Shown: positions 1-6,626 of the stretch, in pieces
How positions within the stretch are numbered: the stretch's first letter is position 1
Layout: each line of letters begins with the position of its first letter
Assembly (NCBI GenBank): GCA_964195005.1
Contig: CAXMOO010000026.1
Location: 1-11,710 of the forward strand
Direction of reading: 5' to 3'
Origin: JAUXLW01 sp964195005
GTDB lineage: Bacteria > Actinomycetota > Acidimicrobiia > Spongiisociales > SHLN01
DNA: 11,710 nt
The notes under the pieces: generated by a model
Databases searched by the model: none
What the model was told of the DNA's origin: nothing
What the model saw: the letters and a program-made list of their open reading frames with translations, nothing else
Position numbers and translations under genes: made by a program

Positions 1-1
1 G

Positions 2-1897
2 GTTATGGCCAGGGTAGGGAAACTGTCTTCCGAGGCCCGGGAGATGTTGAAGATCCTTTCGGTGATTCCAGAGCCCGTCGCCAGACTGGAGGTCCTGCGA
101 CTCACTGGTGCAGCTGAGAGTGAGTTTGCTGAGTGCGAACGCCGCGGGTTGCTGACAGTCGAGGGTGAGTGGGTGGCTTTCCGCCACGAACTGATCCGAC
201 GGGCGGTTGAGGCCTCGTTGACAAGGAGCGAGCGGACGGCCACCAACCGCAGGGTCCTCGAATCTCTCCCCCCTGAGACCGACCCGGCTCGTCTCGTCCA
301 CCATGCCCGCCAGGCCAATGACATCAGCCGACTGCTCGAACTCGCACCTGGAGCGGCCCGGGCTGCGGCGGCTGTGGGGAGCCATCGGGAGGCCGTCGAG
401 CACTTCCGACAGCTAACTTCACACCTCGACCTTCTCGACCCGGACGCAAGAGGCCCCATCCTCGACGAGTGGGCACGGGAAGAGTTCCTGGTAGACAACA
501 TCAGCCAGGCGATAGACCTGAACGAACAGGCAGTTCTCCACTACCGGGAGGTAGGCGACCAGAGAGCGGAGTCGGGCGCCCTCGCCCAGGCCGCGCACCT
601 CTATGAGAACGCCGGGGAGGGTCGCCGAGCCGAACAACTCGTCCGTCAGGCCGTGGAAGTTCTCGGGCCGGACCCGGACGGCTCTGACCTTGCCAGGGCA
701 CTCGAGGCCAACGCCTACCTGACAATGATGGCCGGCGATAACGCCGCCACGTCCGAGCTCGTCGACCAAACGTTGGAGGCCGCCGGCCCCGATGTCGATG
801 AACGGATCATCATCCGCTCCCTCAACCACAGGGGACTCGTGGCCAATATCGCCAACTATCCGGACGGTCGGGCCAGCCTCGATGAGGCTCGAGACCGTTC
901 CGAAACCGCAGGCCAGTGGTATGAAGAGAGCCGGGCACTGCTCAACCACGCCTGGGCAGCCGCCGAGTTCCGGGATCTCCCGACAGCATCGGACTATGCA
1001 CAGAGGGCAATCGCCTCAGCCGCCCGGCATGAGCTGCCAACCCTCGAGAGCTACTCGACGGCGATCTACGCGAGAGTTCTAGAACTCAAGGGTGAATGGG
1101 GCCAAGCAGAAGACCTGGCAAGAGACCAACTCGACAGCAGCGCAATCACTCAGATGGTCGCTCTTCCTGTCCTCGGCGCCATCGAAGCGAGAAGAGGCCG
1201 GAACTCGGCCCAGACCATCTTGACAGAAGCGTGGGAGATGGCTCACGTTGCTAACGAGTTCCAACGGTTGGGCCCCGCCGCAATCGCGGTTGCCGAGCAC
1301 GCCTGGATCTCCGGACGTGACGACATCCCGATAGACGACATCGGAAACGTCATGGAGGCTGGGCTCGAGATCGGATTCGGATGGTCCCCAGGATCGATCG
1401 CCCTGTGGTTATGGAAACTTGGGGAGCTGTCTGAGGTGCCGGGGGGTATCGCCGAGCCTTATCGGCTGGTCATCGAGGGCGAGCCCATGGCGGCTGCCGA
1501 AATGTGGTCGACGATCGGATGCCCTTACGAGAGGGCGATCGCCTTAGCTCGCGGTGACCAAACCGCCCAACTGGAAGCCCTCGACGTATTCGACACGCTC
1601 GGGGCCACCGCAGTAGCCGCCAAACTCAGGATGGCTCTCAGGGATCAAGGAGTGTCGGTGTCGCGCGGCAAAGGCCGAACGACCAGAGAACATGGCGCCG
1701 GTCTCACCGCCCGCCAGGCTGAAGTGCTCCAACTTCTCGACGAGGGTCTCTCAAACATCGAGATCGCCGACCGGTTGTTTGTTTCACCCCGGACTGTCGA
1801 ACACCACGTCTCGGCGGTTCTTGCCAAGCTGGACTCCTCCACACGGGAGGACGCAGTGGAAACCGCCTCTCAGCAGGGGCTGCTACCTACTAGGTAG
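2..1897 (+). CDS. LuxR-family (LAL-type) transcriptional regulator, 5'-truncated by the window edge
   Basis: The reading frame is open to the left edge of the window, so the ATG at position 5 is probably internal. The last 64 residues, from about residue 567 counted from that ATG, form a clear LuxR/NarL helix-turn-helix: LTARQAEVLQLL, then SNIEIADRLFVSPRTVEHHV, then AKLD. The first 130 or so residues resemble the segment that follows the AAA/STAND ATPase in large ATP-binding LuxR regulators, with the FRHELIRRAV and HHARQA signatures. The middle is helical and repeat-like, as in the TPR-like sensor arms of MalT/LAL proteins. No Walker A motif lies in the visible part, so the ATPase domain is expected upstream. 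Family knowledge predicts ATP- and ligand-dependent DNA binding in the cytoplasm; the ligand cannot be told. The stop codon lies inside a palindrome (1883-1897) that could be its own binding site. I am confident of the family but not of the target genes. Confidence 0.9.
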   Translation, partial: VMARVGKLSSEAREMLKILSVIPEPVARLEVLRLTGAAESEFAECERRGLLTVEGEWVAFRHELIRRAVEASLTRSERTATNRRVLESLPPETDPARLVHHARQANDISRLLELAPGAARAAAAVGSHREAVEHFRQLTSHLDLLDPDARGPILDEWAREEFLVDNISQAIDLNEQAVLHYREVGDQRAESGALAQAAHLYENAGEGRRAEQLVRQAVEVLGPDPDGSDLARALEANAYLTMMAGDNAATSELVDQTLEAAGPDVDERIIIRSLNHRGLVANIANYPDGRASLDEARDRSETAGQWYEESRALLNHAWAAAEFRDLPTASDYAQRAIASAARHELPTLESYSTAIYARVLELKGEWGQAEDLARDQLDSSAITQMVALPVLGAIEARRGRNSAQTILTEAWEMAHVANEFQRLGPAAIAVAEHAWISGRDDIPIDDIGNVMEAGLEIGFGWSPGSIALWLWKLGELSEVPGGIAEPYRLVIEGEPMAAAEMWSTIGCPYERAIALARGDQTAQLEALDVFDTLGATAVAAKLRMALRDQGVSVSRGKGRTTREHGAGLTARQAEVLQLLDEGLSNIEIADRLFVSPRTVEHHVSAVLAKLDSSTREDAVETASQQGLLPTR

Positions 1898-1951
1898 TGC
1901 CTCCGGGTGGATTTGGGTGGTGTCCAGCCCTATTTCTAGGTAGCGGTACCG
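1883..1951. promoter_or_regulatory. Candidate operator: palindrome plus second half-site
   Basis: Positions 1883-1897 read CTACCTA-C-TAGGTAG, a perfect inverted repeat with 7-base arms and a single central base. It ends exactly on the TAG stop of the LuxR gene. The right half, CTAGGTAG, recurs at 1936-1943, with repeat centres 46 bp apart, and is followed at once by the 8-base palindrome CGGTACCG (1944-1951). The cluster lies 57-125 bp upstream of the small gene starting at 2008. NarL/LuxR-type regulators bind inverted heptamers that often contain TAC and GTA, so an operator for the adjacent regulator is plausible. I saw no convincing -35/-10 pair to anchor it, so the role is inferred. Confidence 0.4.
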
Positions 1952-1995
1952 ATGGCAGCAGGCGACGTTGCCGATACGTTGGCCTCAGCCAGGAC

Positions 1996-2001
1996 AAGGA
2001 G
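1996..2001 (+). promoter_or_regulatory. Ribosome binding site of the small gene
   Basis: AAGGAG lies 6 bases before the ATG at 2008. This spacing selects 2008 over the ATG at 2002, which directly abuts the motif, and over the far-upstream ATG at 1897. It is the strongest argument that the small frame is translated. Confidence 0.65.
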
Positions 2002-2007
2002 ATGCTC

Positions 2008-2223
2008 ATGTTGAAAACCACACCCGAATATATGTCAGCCCACCTGCGGGATCTCGCCGGTGCTGCTCCCACAGCTAGAGCAACCGAGGCCATGGCCCAT
2101 CGTCGCGACGAGCGACGTCAGCGGCTCAGCCGCTTTTTCGCCACCATCTACCGGGCAACTCCGTTCGCGAATAAGGCTCGCGAGACCGAGGTGGCGCCCA
2201 GCGAGCCCAAACCGGCGACCTGA
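2008..2223 (+). CDS. Small hypothetical protein (71 aa)
   Basis: I do not recognise this protein. The predicted 71-residue product starts MLKTTPEYMSAHL and is strongly basic in its middle (HRRDERRQRLSR). That part is followed by a short aromatic/hydrophobic stretch (FFATIYRATPF), which could form an amphipathic helix, and by a Pro/Glu/Lys-rich tail. There is no signal peptide, cysteine pair or clear transmembrane segment. Support for translation comes from the well-placed AAGGAG and from third-position GC similar to the neighbours. It lies downstream of the LuxR gene, separated by 110 bp holding the palindromic CTAGGTAG sites, so it may be a target of that regulator. It converges on hspR with only 34 bp between the stop codons. 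It could still be a spurious frame. Confidence 0.55.
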   Translation: MLKTTPEYMSAHLRDLAGAAPTARATEAMAHRRDERRQRLSRFFATIYRATPFANKARETEVAPSEPKPAT

Positions 2224-2241
2224 CTTCGGGCTAACCGTCAC

Positions 2242-2257
2242 CCGACAAGCCGACAAG
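2242..2257. repeat. Two tandem copies of an 8-base unit next to the hspR stop
   Basis: CCGACAAG is repeated twice without a gap, ending just before the hspR stop codon (2258-2260). It lies in the 34-bp gap between two convergent genes. A weak hairpin (TCGGG and CCCGA arms, 2226-2245) overlaps it. There is no T-tract on either strand, so I do not call a rho-independent terminator here. Confidence 0.5.
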
Positions 2258-2626
2258 CTAACCCTCGAGGAGCTCCTGGATTGTTGGGCGGAGAATATCG
2301 GGCAAACTGGAGAGGGACTCCATTGCCCCCGCCTTGGCATCTGCCACCTGGCCCCTTAGCTGATCGAGCCGGGTCTGGAGCAACTCGATAGCTCCTTCAA
2401 GCTCGAGAATTCGCCTCACACCCTCGAGGTTGACCCCGGCCTGAGTCAGAGCCTGAATCGCCCGAAGCCGCTCGAGGTCGGACTCGGAATAGCGGCGGGT
2501 TCCACCCGGAGTCCGATACGGCGCAATGAGGCCCCGGCGCTCGTAGATTCGCAAAGTCTGCGGATGGATGCCGGCCAGCTCAGCGGCCACTGAGATTATG
2601 TAAACGGCAGTTTCTTCGCGGCTCAT
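2258..2626 (-). CDS. hspR: HspR, MerR-family heat-shock repressor
   Basis: This 122-residue protein is the autoregulatory repressor of the dnaK operon in actinobacteria. Residues 9-50 carry the MerR-type winged helix-turn-helix in the form typical of HspR: YIISVAAELAGIHPQTLRIYERRGL, here split as YIISVAAELAG and HPQTLRIYERRGL, then TPGGTRRYSESD. A leucine- and glutamate-rich helix follows, normally the dimerisation part (GVNLEGVRRILELEGAIELL). The start ATG (2624-2626) overlaps the dnaJ stop in an ATGA arrangement, showing translational coupling as the fourth gene of the operon. In known systems HspR binds HAIR-type inverted repeats (CTTGAGT-N7-ACTCAAG) and uses DnaK as co-repressor. A degenerate match is seen at the dnaK promoter. 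Length and position both fit the family; I see nothing unusual in the protein. Confidence 0.95.
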   Translation of the reverse strand: MSREETAVYIISVAAELAGIHPQTLRIYERRGLIAPYRTPGGTRRYSESDLERLRAIQALTQAGVNLEGVRRILELEGAIELLQTRLDQLRGQVADAKAGAMESLSSLPDILRPTIQELLEG

Positions 2627-3798
2627 CGCAGGGCCTCGAGGTGGGCACGAACGTCTGCCGGTTCTTTGGCCTTGAGCTCCTCGAGCAGCCGGCGGGTCTC
2701 ATCATCCAGCTCGGCGGGCACAGCCACCTCGACGGTGGCCAGGAGATCCCCGCGGGTGCCATTGCTGTGCAGAACACCCTCGCCCTTGATACGGAATGTC
2801 TTGCCGCTGTCCGTCCCGGCCGGAACTCGCAGCGTCACCCGGCCGTCAAGTGTTGGCACGGTTATGTCGGCCCCGAGGGCAGCTTCAGTAAAAGTCACCG
2901 GCACGGTCAAGCGGAGGTTGTTCTTGCGGCGGGTGAATACCGGATGCTTGCCAACGTGAACCCGCACGTGGAGGTCACCCGGCGGCCCACCATTGCGACC
3001 CGGGGCACCCTTGCCGGCAACCCGGATCACGGCGTTGTTCCTGACACCGGACGGGATCTTGATGTTGAGCGAACGGGTGCGGACTTCGGTTCCCCGCCCA
3101 TTGCATGTGTGGCAGGGAGTGATGACCGTGCTTCCGGTTCCGTGGCAGACGTCGCAAGTCTGGCTAATGGAAAAGGGCCCCTGACCAACGGCGATCGAGC
3201 CGGACCCACCGCAGCGGGGACACGTCTGGAGGCTGGTTCCAGGCTCGGCGCCATTGCCGTGGCAGGTCCGGCACACCCGCGGGCCATTGATGGACACCTT
3301 GGTGGTGGTGCCGCGGATTGCCTCCGTAAATGCCAGGTTGAGATCCGTATAGAGATGCTCGCCGGGTACCGGGCCTGTGCCGCGGCGGCCGCCGCCTCCG
3401 AACAGATCGCCGGGGCCCCCGAGGCCCCCCAGCAGGTCGCCGAGATCCTCGACCCGGAAATTGCCTCTGCCCCCGCCGCCCTGAGGGCCGAACCCGCCGC
3501 CGGAGGCGAACATCTCCTTGGCCTGGTCATATTGCTTGCGCTTCTCCGCGTCTGACAACACTGCGTAGGCCTGTGAGATCTCCTTGAACTTCTCTTCAGC
3601 CGCGGAGTTCCCCGGGTTGGCGTCGGGGTGGTGCTTCTGTGCCAGGGCTCGATAAGCCTTCTTGATTTCCTTGGCAGATGCCGTCTTGGGCACGCCCAGG
3701 ATGGCGTAGTAGTCGCTGTCGAACCACTCCCTATCGATTCTCGGCCTCGTTCTCTGCCGATCCGCCCCCCACAACAACCAGAGCCGCCCGGATGACAC
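2623..3798 (-). CDS. dnaJ: Chaperone protein DnaJ (Hsp40)
   Basis: This is the co-chaperone that delivers clients to DnaK and stimulates its ATPase in the cytoplasm. Numbered from the GTG at 3798, the J domain starts near residue 28 with the HPD triad at 57-59. A Gly/Phe-rich linker follows (about 99-139). All four zinc-binding repeats are intact: CRTCHGNG (176-183), CPRCGGSG (193-200), CDVCHGTG (215-222) and CHTCNGRG (229-236). The C-terminal substrate-binding beta domains come last. The start is uncertain. Homologues begin a few residues before the REW-x-x-x-D(Y/F)Y segment, here IDREWFDSDYY (residues 21-31), but no ATG, GTG or TTG lies there. The GTG at 3798 adds a 20-residue extension encoded inside grpE. 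An ATC codon at 3736-3738, overlapping the grpE stop, is where a start would be expected. The stop overlaps hspR by 4 bases. Confidence 0.95.
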   Translation of the reverse strand: MSSGRLWLLWGADRQRTRPRIDREWFDSDYYAILGVPKTASAKEIKKAYRALAQKHHPDANPGNSAAEEKFKEISQAYAVLSDAEKRKQYDQAKEMFASGGGFGPQGGGGRGNFRVEDLGDLLGGLGGPGDLFGGGGRRGTGPVPGEHLYTDLNLAFTEAIRGTTTKVSINGPRVCRTCHGNGAEPGTSLQTCPRCGGSGSIAVGQGPFSISQTCDVCHGTGSTVITPCHTCNGRGTEVRTRSLNIKIPSGVRNNAVIRVAGKGAPGRNGGPPGDLHVRVHVGKHPVFTRRKNNLRLTVPVTFTEAALGADITVPTLDGRVTLRVPAGTDSGKTFRIKGEGVLHSNGTRGDLLATVEVAVPAELDDETRRLLEELKAKEPADVRAHLEALR

Positions 3799-4342
3799 GT
3801 CCCCCCAGCCGATAGCCGCGGCGCATTTCCGCCACTACTACCAGAGGTTCGGCATCCTCCACGACGCGGGCAGCCTCGTGGACTTCGGGATCGAACAGCT
3901 CCCCCACGCTGGGGATGGGTTCGAGGCCCTCCTTGGCAAGCGTGTCCATCAGTTGCTGGCGAGTCCCGAGCACTCCCTTGAGAAGGGTCGCCTCGTTGTC
4001 GGTCGCCTCGTTGTCGGTCGCCGGTGCCTGGGCAACCGCGAGATCGAAACTGTCGAGGACGGGCAACAGGTTCTCAACCACTCGCTGACTTGCTCGAGCT
4101 GCATTGTCCAGCAGGTCGCGCTCGGAGCGCTTGCGGAAGTTCTCGAAGTCGGCCGCTACCCGTTTGAGGTCGTCGACGTACTCGTCGGCCTCCTCCCGGG
4201 GGACTGCCGTGGCGCTGAGCTCGAGGAAGTCGGCGCGGACCTTCTCGAGCTCAGCCATCAGAAGGTCGCGAGCTGCTCCTGGATCTTCTGGAAGCTCGTC
4301 CAGGTTGACGGCTTCCGTATCGGCCGGGCCTGGCTCCTGCAT
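3731..4342 (-). CDS. grpE: Nucleotide exchange factor GrpE
   Basis: GrpE, 203 residues, releases ADP from DnaK to reset the chaperone cycle and acts as a dimer. The acidic N terminus is followed by the long helical segment (LKRVAADFENFRKRSERD) typical of the family's coiled coil. The C-terminal beta domain that contacts DnaK carries the signature GYRLGGRVIRAALVVV. The ATG at 4340-4342 overlaps the dnaK stop by one base (TAATG) and is preceded by the purine-rich GAGGGCGAG within the dnaK end, so coupling to dnaK is likely. An oddity is a 15-bp tandem duplication (3986-4022) that makes the local protein sequence ATDNEATDNEAT. It lies between the helical part and the C-terminal domain and keeps the frame. 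Confidence 0.96.
   Translation of the reverse strand: MQEPGPADTEAVNLDELPEDPGAARDLLMAELEKVRADFLELSATAVPREEADEYVDDLKRVAADFENFRKRSERDLLDNAARASQRVVENLLPVLDSFDLAVAQAPATDNEATDNEATLLKGVLGTRQQLMDTLAKEGLEPIPSVGELFDPEVHEAARVVEDAEPLVVVAEMRRGYRLGGRVIRAALVVVGGGSAENEAENR
3986..4022. repeat. In-frame 15-bp tandem repeat within grpE
   Basis: The unit GGTCGCCTCGTTGTC occurs twice in perfect tandem (3986-4000 and 4001-4015), followed by its first 7 bases (4016-4022). The unit length is a multiple of three, so each copy adds five residues (TDNEA-type) to GrpE. Slippage at this site would change linker length without breaking the frame. Confidence 0.9.
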
Positions 4343-6168
4343 TACTCGCCCTCGTCGACTATCTCGGCGTCGACCACTTCCTCATCATCGGCTTCGTCGG
4401 CACCCTCGACGCTCTGCGCCTGGGCTGCCGCTTGCTCGTTGATCCGCTGACCAAATAGCTGCGAAGCGGCGATCAACGCGTCGGCCTTCTCGCTCAACTC
4501 CGACGTCTCGGCATCTTCGTTGCCAAGTGCGGCTCGCAGCTCGGTGAGCTTGGCCTTGATTTCGGAGGTCTCTTCCTCCGACAACAAGTCCTTGTGCTCC
4601 TCGAGCAGCTTGTCGGTTTGGTAAGCGACGTTGTCGGCGTTGTTGCGGGCCTCCACGGCCTGGCGCCGGGTGGCATCGTCCTCGGCATGAACCTCGGCGT
4701 CGGTCACCATCCGGTCGATTTCGTTGCTCGAAAGGGCGGTGCCTCCGGTGATAGTCATTTCCTGACTCTTGCCGGTGCCGAGATCCTTGGCCGACACCGA
4801 AACGATGCCGTTGGCGTCGATGTCGAACGTCACGTCGATCTGGGGCGTGCCCCGCGGCGCAGGTGGAATCCCCGTGAGCTTGAAGCGCCCGAGAGACTTG
4901 TTGTCCATCGCCATCTCTCGCTCGCCCTGGAGCACGTTGATCTCAACCTCGGGCTGATTGTCGCCGTCGGTGGTGAAGATCTGCGATTTGCGAGTCGGGA
5001 TGGTTGTGTTGCGTTCGATCATCCTGGTGGATACCGCCCCCTTGGTCTCTATGCCGAGAGTCAACGGCGTGACATCGAGCAGGAGGATGTCTTTGATATC
5101 ACCCTTGAGAACCCCGGCCTGCAAGGCTGCGCCGGCTGCGACCACCTCATCGGGATTCACGCCTTTATGTGGCTCCTTGCCGGTGAGCTCCTGGATTAGC
5201 TCCTGGACGGCGGGCATCCGCGTAGAGCCACCAACGAGAATGAAGTGGTCGAGTTTGCTCACCTCGAGCCCGGCATCTTTCAGTGCCTGCTTGAAAGGCT
5301 TCTTGGTTCGCTCGACCAGATCCTCGGTCATCTTCTGGAACTCGGACCGGGCCAGGCTCTTCTGCAAGTGCAGCGGCCCGGCGGCGGACGCCGTGATGAA
5401 GGGAAGGTTGATCTCGGTCTGCTGGGCGCTTGAAAGCTCGATCTTGGCCTTCTCGGCACTCTCCTTGAGACGCTGCAAAGCCATTGGGTCGGCCGAGAGG
5501 TCGACGCCGTTCTCGTTCTTGAACTCGGTGACAAGCCAGTCGATGATGGCCTGGTCCCAGTCGTCACCGCCGAGCTGCGTGTCTCCGGCGGTGGCCTTCA
5601 CCTCAAAGACGCCTTCGCCGATTTCGAGAACCGAGACGTCGAAGGTGCCGCCCCCGAGGTCGAACACGAGGATGGTCTGGTCATGGGCCTCCTTGTCGAG
5701 GCCGTAAGCCAACGCCGCGGCGGTCGGCTCGTTGATGATGCGAAGCACCTTGAGCCCGGCGATGGTCCCGGCCTCCTTGGTTGCCTGGCGTTGGGCGTCC
5801 CCGAAGTAGGCCGGCACGGTGATGACCGCCTCGGTGACGGGAGCGCCCAGGAAGGCCTCGGCGTCGCGCTTGAGCTTCTGCAGAATTCGAGCTGAGATCT
5901 CCTGCGAGGCGTATGCCTTGTCGTCGAGTTTCACCGACCAGTCGGTGCCCATGTGACGTTTCACAGATTGGATAGTGCGGTCCGGGTTCGTGATTGCCTG
6001 TCGCTTGGCGACTTCTCCCACCAGCACTTCGCCATCCTTGGCGAACGCGACCACCGACGGGGTGGTGCGATGCCCTTCGGCATTGGCGATAACAGTCGCC
6101 TCGCCTCCCTCCATGGTTGCAACGACGCTGTTGGTTGTGCCCAGGTCTATTCCTACGGCTCTAGCCAT
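4342..6168 (-). CDS. dnaK: Molecular chaperone DnaK (Hsp70)
   Basis: The 608-residue Hsp70 binds exposed hydrophobic peptides under ATP control. The nucleotide-binding domain holds GIDLGTTNS (6-14), DLGGGTFD (170-177) and GGSTRMP (313-319). The interdomain linker DILLLDVTP is at 360-368. The beta-sandwich substrate domain and helical lid follow, ending in the acidic tail EEVVDAEIVDE that is typical of bacterial DnaK and contacts co-chaperones. The first quarter is short (the VKRHMGTDW region follows closely), as in Gram-positive DnaKs, which lack an insert found in proteobacterial ones. The ATG at 6166-6168 has a strong GAGGAG 5 bases upstream. It is the first gene of the operon, and its stop overlaps the grpE start. 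Regulation is probably by HspR and a stress sigma factor at the promoter around 6201-6232. Confidence 0.98.
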   Translation of the reverse strand: MARAVGIDLGTTNSVVATMEGGEATVIANAEGHRTTPSVVAFAKDGEVLVGEVAKRQAITNPDRTIQSVKRHMGTDWSVKLDDKAYASQEISARILQKLKRDAEAFLGAPVTEAVITVPAYFGDAQRQATKEAGTIAGLKVLRIINEPTAAALAYGLDKEAHDQTILVFDLGGGTFDVSVLEIGEGVFEVKATAGDTQLGGDDWDQAIIDWLVTEFKNENGVDLSADPMALQRLKESAEKAKIELSSAQQTEINLPFITASAAGPLHLQKSLARSEFQKMTEDLVERTKKPFKQALKDAGLEVSKLDHFILVGGSTRMPAVQELIQELTGKEPHKGVNPDEVVAAGAALQAGVLKGDIKDILLLDVTPLTLGIETKGAVSTRMIERNTTIPTRKSQIFTTDGDNQPEVEINVLQGEREMAMDNKSLGRFKLTGIPPAPRGTPQIDVTFDIDANGIVSVSAKDLGTGKSQEMTITGGTALSSNEIDRMVTDAEVHAEDDATRRQAVEARNNADNVAYQTDKLLEEHKDLLSEEETSEIKAKLTELRAALGNEDAETSELSEKADALIAASQLFGQRINEQAAAQAQSVEGADEADDEEVVDAEIVDEGE

Positions 6169-6173
6169 TGGTT

Positions 6174-6179
6174 CTCCTC
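6174..6179 (-). promoter_or_regulatory. Ribosome binding site of dnaK
   Basis: On the - strand, GAGGAG lies 5 bases before the dnaK ATG. It is close to the ideal anti-16S match and fixes the start codon. Confidence 0.85.
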
Positions 6180-6200
6180 AAAAGTTAAGTGTGTATGAAG

Positions 6201-6232
6201 AGTATAACCTGAGTCCAGTGCTGTCATATTCC
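6201..6232 (-). promoter_or_regulatory. dnaK operon promoter with overlapping stress-sigma and housekeeping elements and a degenerate HAIR-like repeat
   Basis: Reading the - strand, GGAAT (6228-6232) and GTT (6206-6208) are separated by 19 bases. This matches the GGAAT-N18/20-GTT pattern of the sigma-H/SigR class that drives dnaK in mycobacteria and streptomycetes. Overlapping it are TATACT (6201-6206), a good sigma-A -10 box, and ATGACA (6222-6227) as a possible -35 with a short 15-base spacer. Between them, on the + strand, CCTGAGT (6208-6214) matches 6 of 7 bases of the HspR operator half CTTGAGT. Seven bases later, TGTCATA (6222-6228) matches only 3 of 7 of the other half. No CIRCE element is present. 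The sigma-type boxes are seen directly; their use and HspR binding are inferred. Confidence 0.55.
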
Positions 6233-6272
6233 TGCTGGCAGAAATTTGAGCAGAGAGCGAGCGATTCGAGTA

Positions 6273-6300
6273 GGAGTGGGTGATGCTCACCAACGGCAGG
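6273..6300 (+). repeat. Intergenic repeat copy A (+ orientation)
   Basis: This copy contains GTGGGTGATGCTCACCAACG. It matches copy B (core at 6357-6384) at most positions, and the GTGGG/CTCAC hairpin is kept through one G-T wobble pair. It lacks the leading GGGAGGGG. Confidence 0.6.
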
Positions 6301-6345
6301 AGAGGAACTTTCTTCTCCTGCGGAGCGGAGTCTTCGCAGCGCAGT

Positions 6346-6384
6346 GGGAGGGGTTAGGGGTGGGTGGTGCCCACCAACAGCGGG
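6346..6384 (+). repeat. Intergenic repeat copy B (+ orientation)
   Basis: This copy begins GGGAGGGG, has 8 extra bases, and continues with GGGTGGTGCCCACCAACAGC. The core forms a perfect 6-bp hairpin with a 5-base loop. It is preceded by a G-rich GCAGTGGGAGG that resembles the sequence preceding copy C on the opposite strand. Confidence 0.65.
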
Positions 6385-6528
6385 AATGTCGCCGGCTTGC
6401 CTTCACCACAACTGTTGCCTCCGGGTGGCCTTGCACAAGGCGGTGCCCAACAGTCAGCTGCCGGTCCGGTGCGTGCCCGACCGACTCGTGATGCAACCCT
6501 CGGGCCTCACCAGCGCTTCGCTGAGGGT

Positions 6529-6554
6529 GCCGTTGTTGGAAACCACCCCCTCCC
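6529..6554 (-). repeat. Intergenic repeat copy C (- orientation)
   Basis: This 26-base copy is identical to copy D (6601-6626) at 24 of 26 positions. On the - strand it begins GGGAGGGGGTGGTT and ends ACAACGGC. Its upstream flank on that strand reads GGAGTGAAACGGAGTGGG (within 6562-6579). Confidence 0.75.
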
Positions 6555-6600
6555 ATCCTCCCCCACTCCGTTTCACTCCATGGGAGAGGAGCAAATCCCC

Positions 6601-6626
6601 GCCGTTGTCGGCAACCACCCCCTCCC
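6601..6626 (-). repeat. Intergenic repeat copy D (- orientation)
   Basis: This is a direct repeat of copy C, offset by 72 bp, differing at two positions (T to C and A to C on the + strand). Both copies share the GGGAGGGG start and the ACAAC-GC end with the oppositely oriented copies A and B, so the four copies appear to be one family. Confidence 0.75.

Noticed and set aside
2224..2257. Terminator between the small gene and hspR
   Set aside because: The TCGGG/CCCGA stem is weak with a 10-base loop, and neither strand shows a T-tract.
2641..3555. A 304-residue open frame on the + strand opposite dnaJ
   Set aside because: It is the mirror of a high-GC gene. The - strand encodes an intact DnaJ with all zinc motifs, and the + product has no recognisable domain or ribosome site.
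4594..5707. Long + strand frames (201 and 249 residues) opposite dnaK
   Set aside because: These are antisense shadows of dnaK; their products show no domain and low-complexity composition.
6181..6300. CIRCE element for HrcA upstream of dnaK
   Set aside because: Only an isolated AGCACT resembles one arm; no GAGTGCTAA partner is present, and HspR is the encoded regulator.
6529..6626. Possible CRISPR-like direct repeats
   Set aside because: There are only two copies in direct orientation, offset by 72 bp, and related copies lie inverted. There is no regular array and no cas gene.
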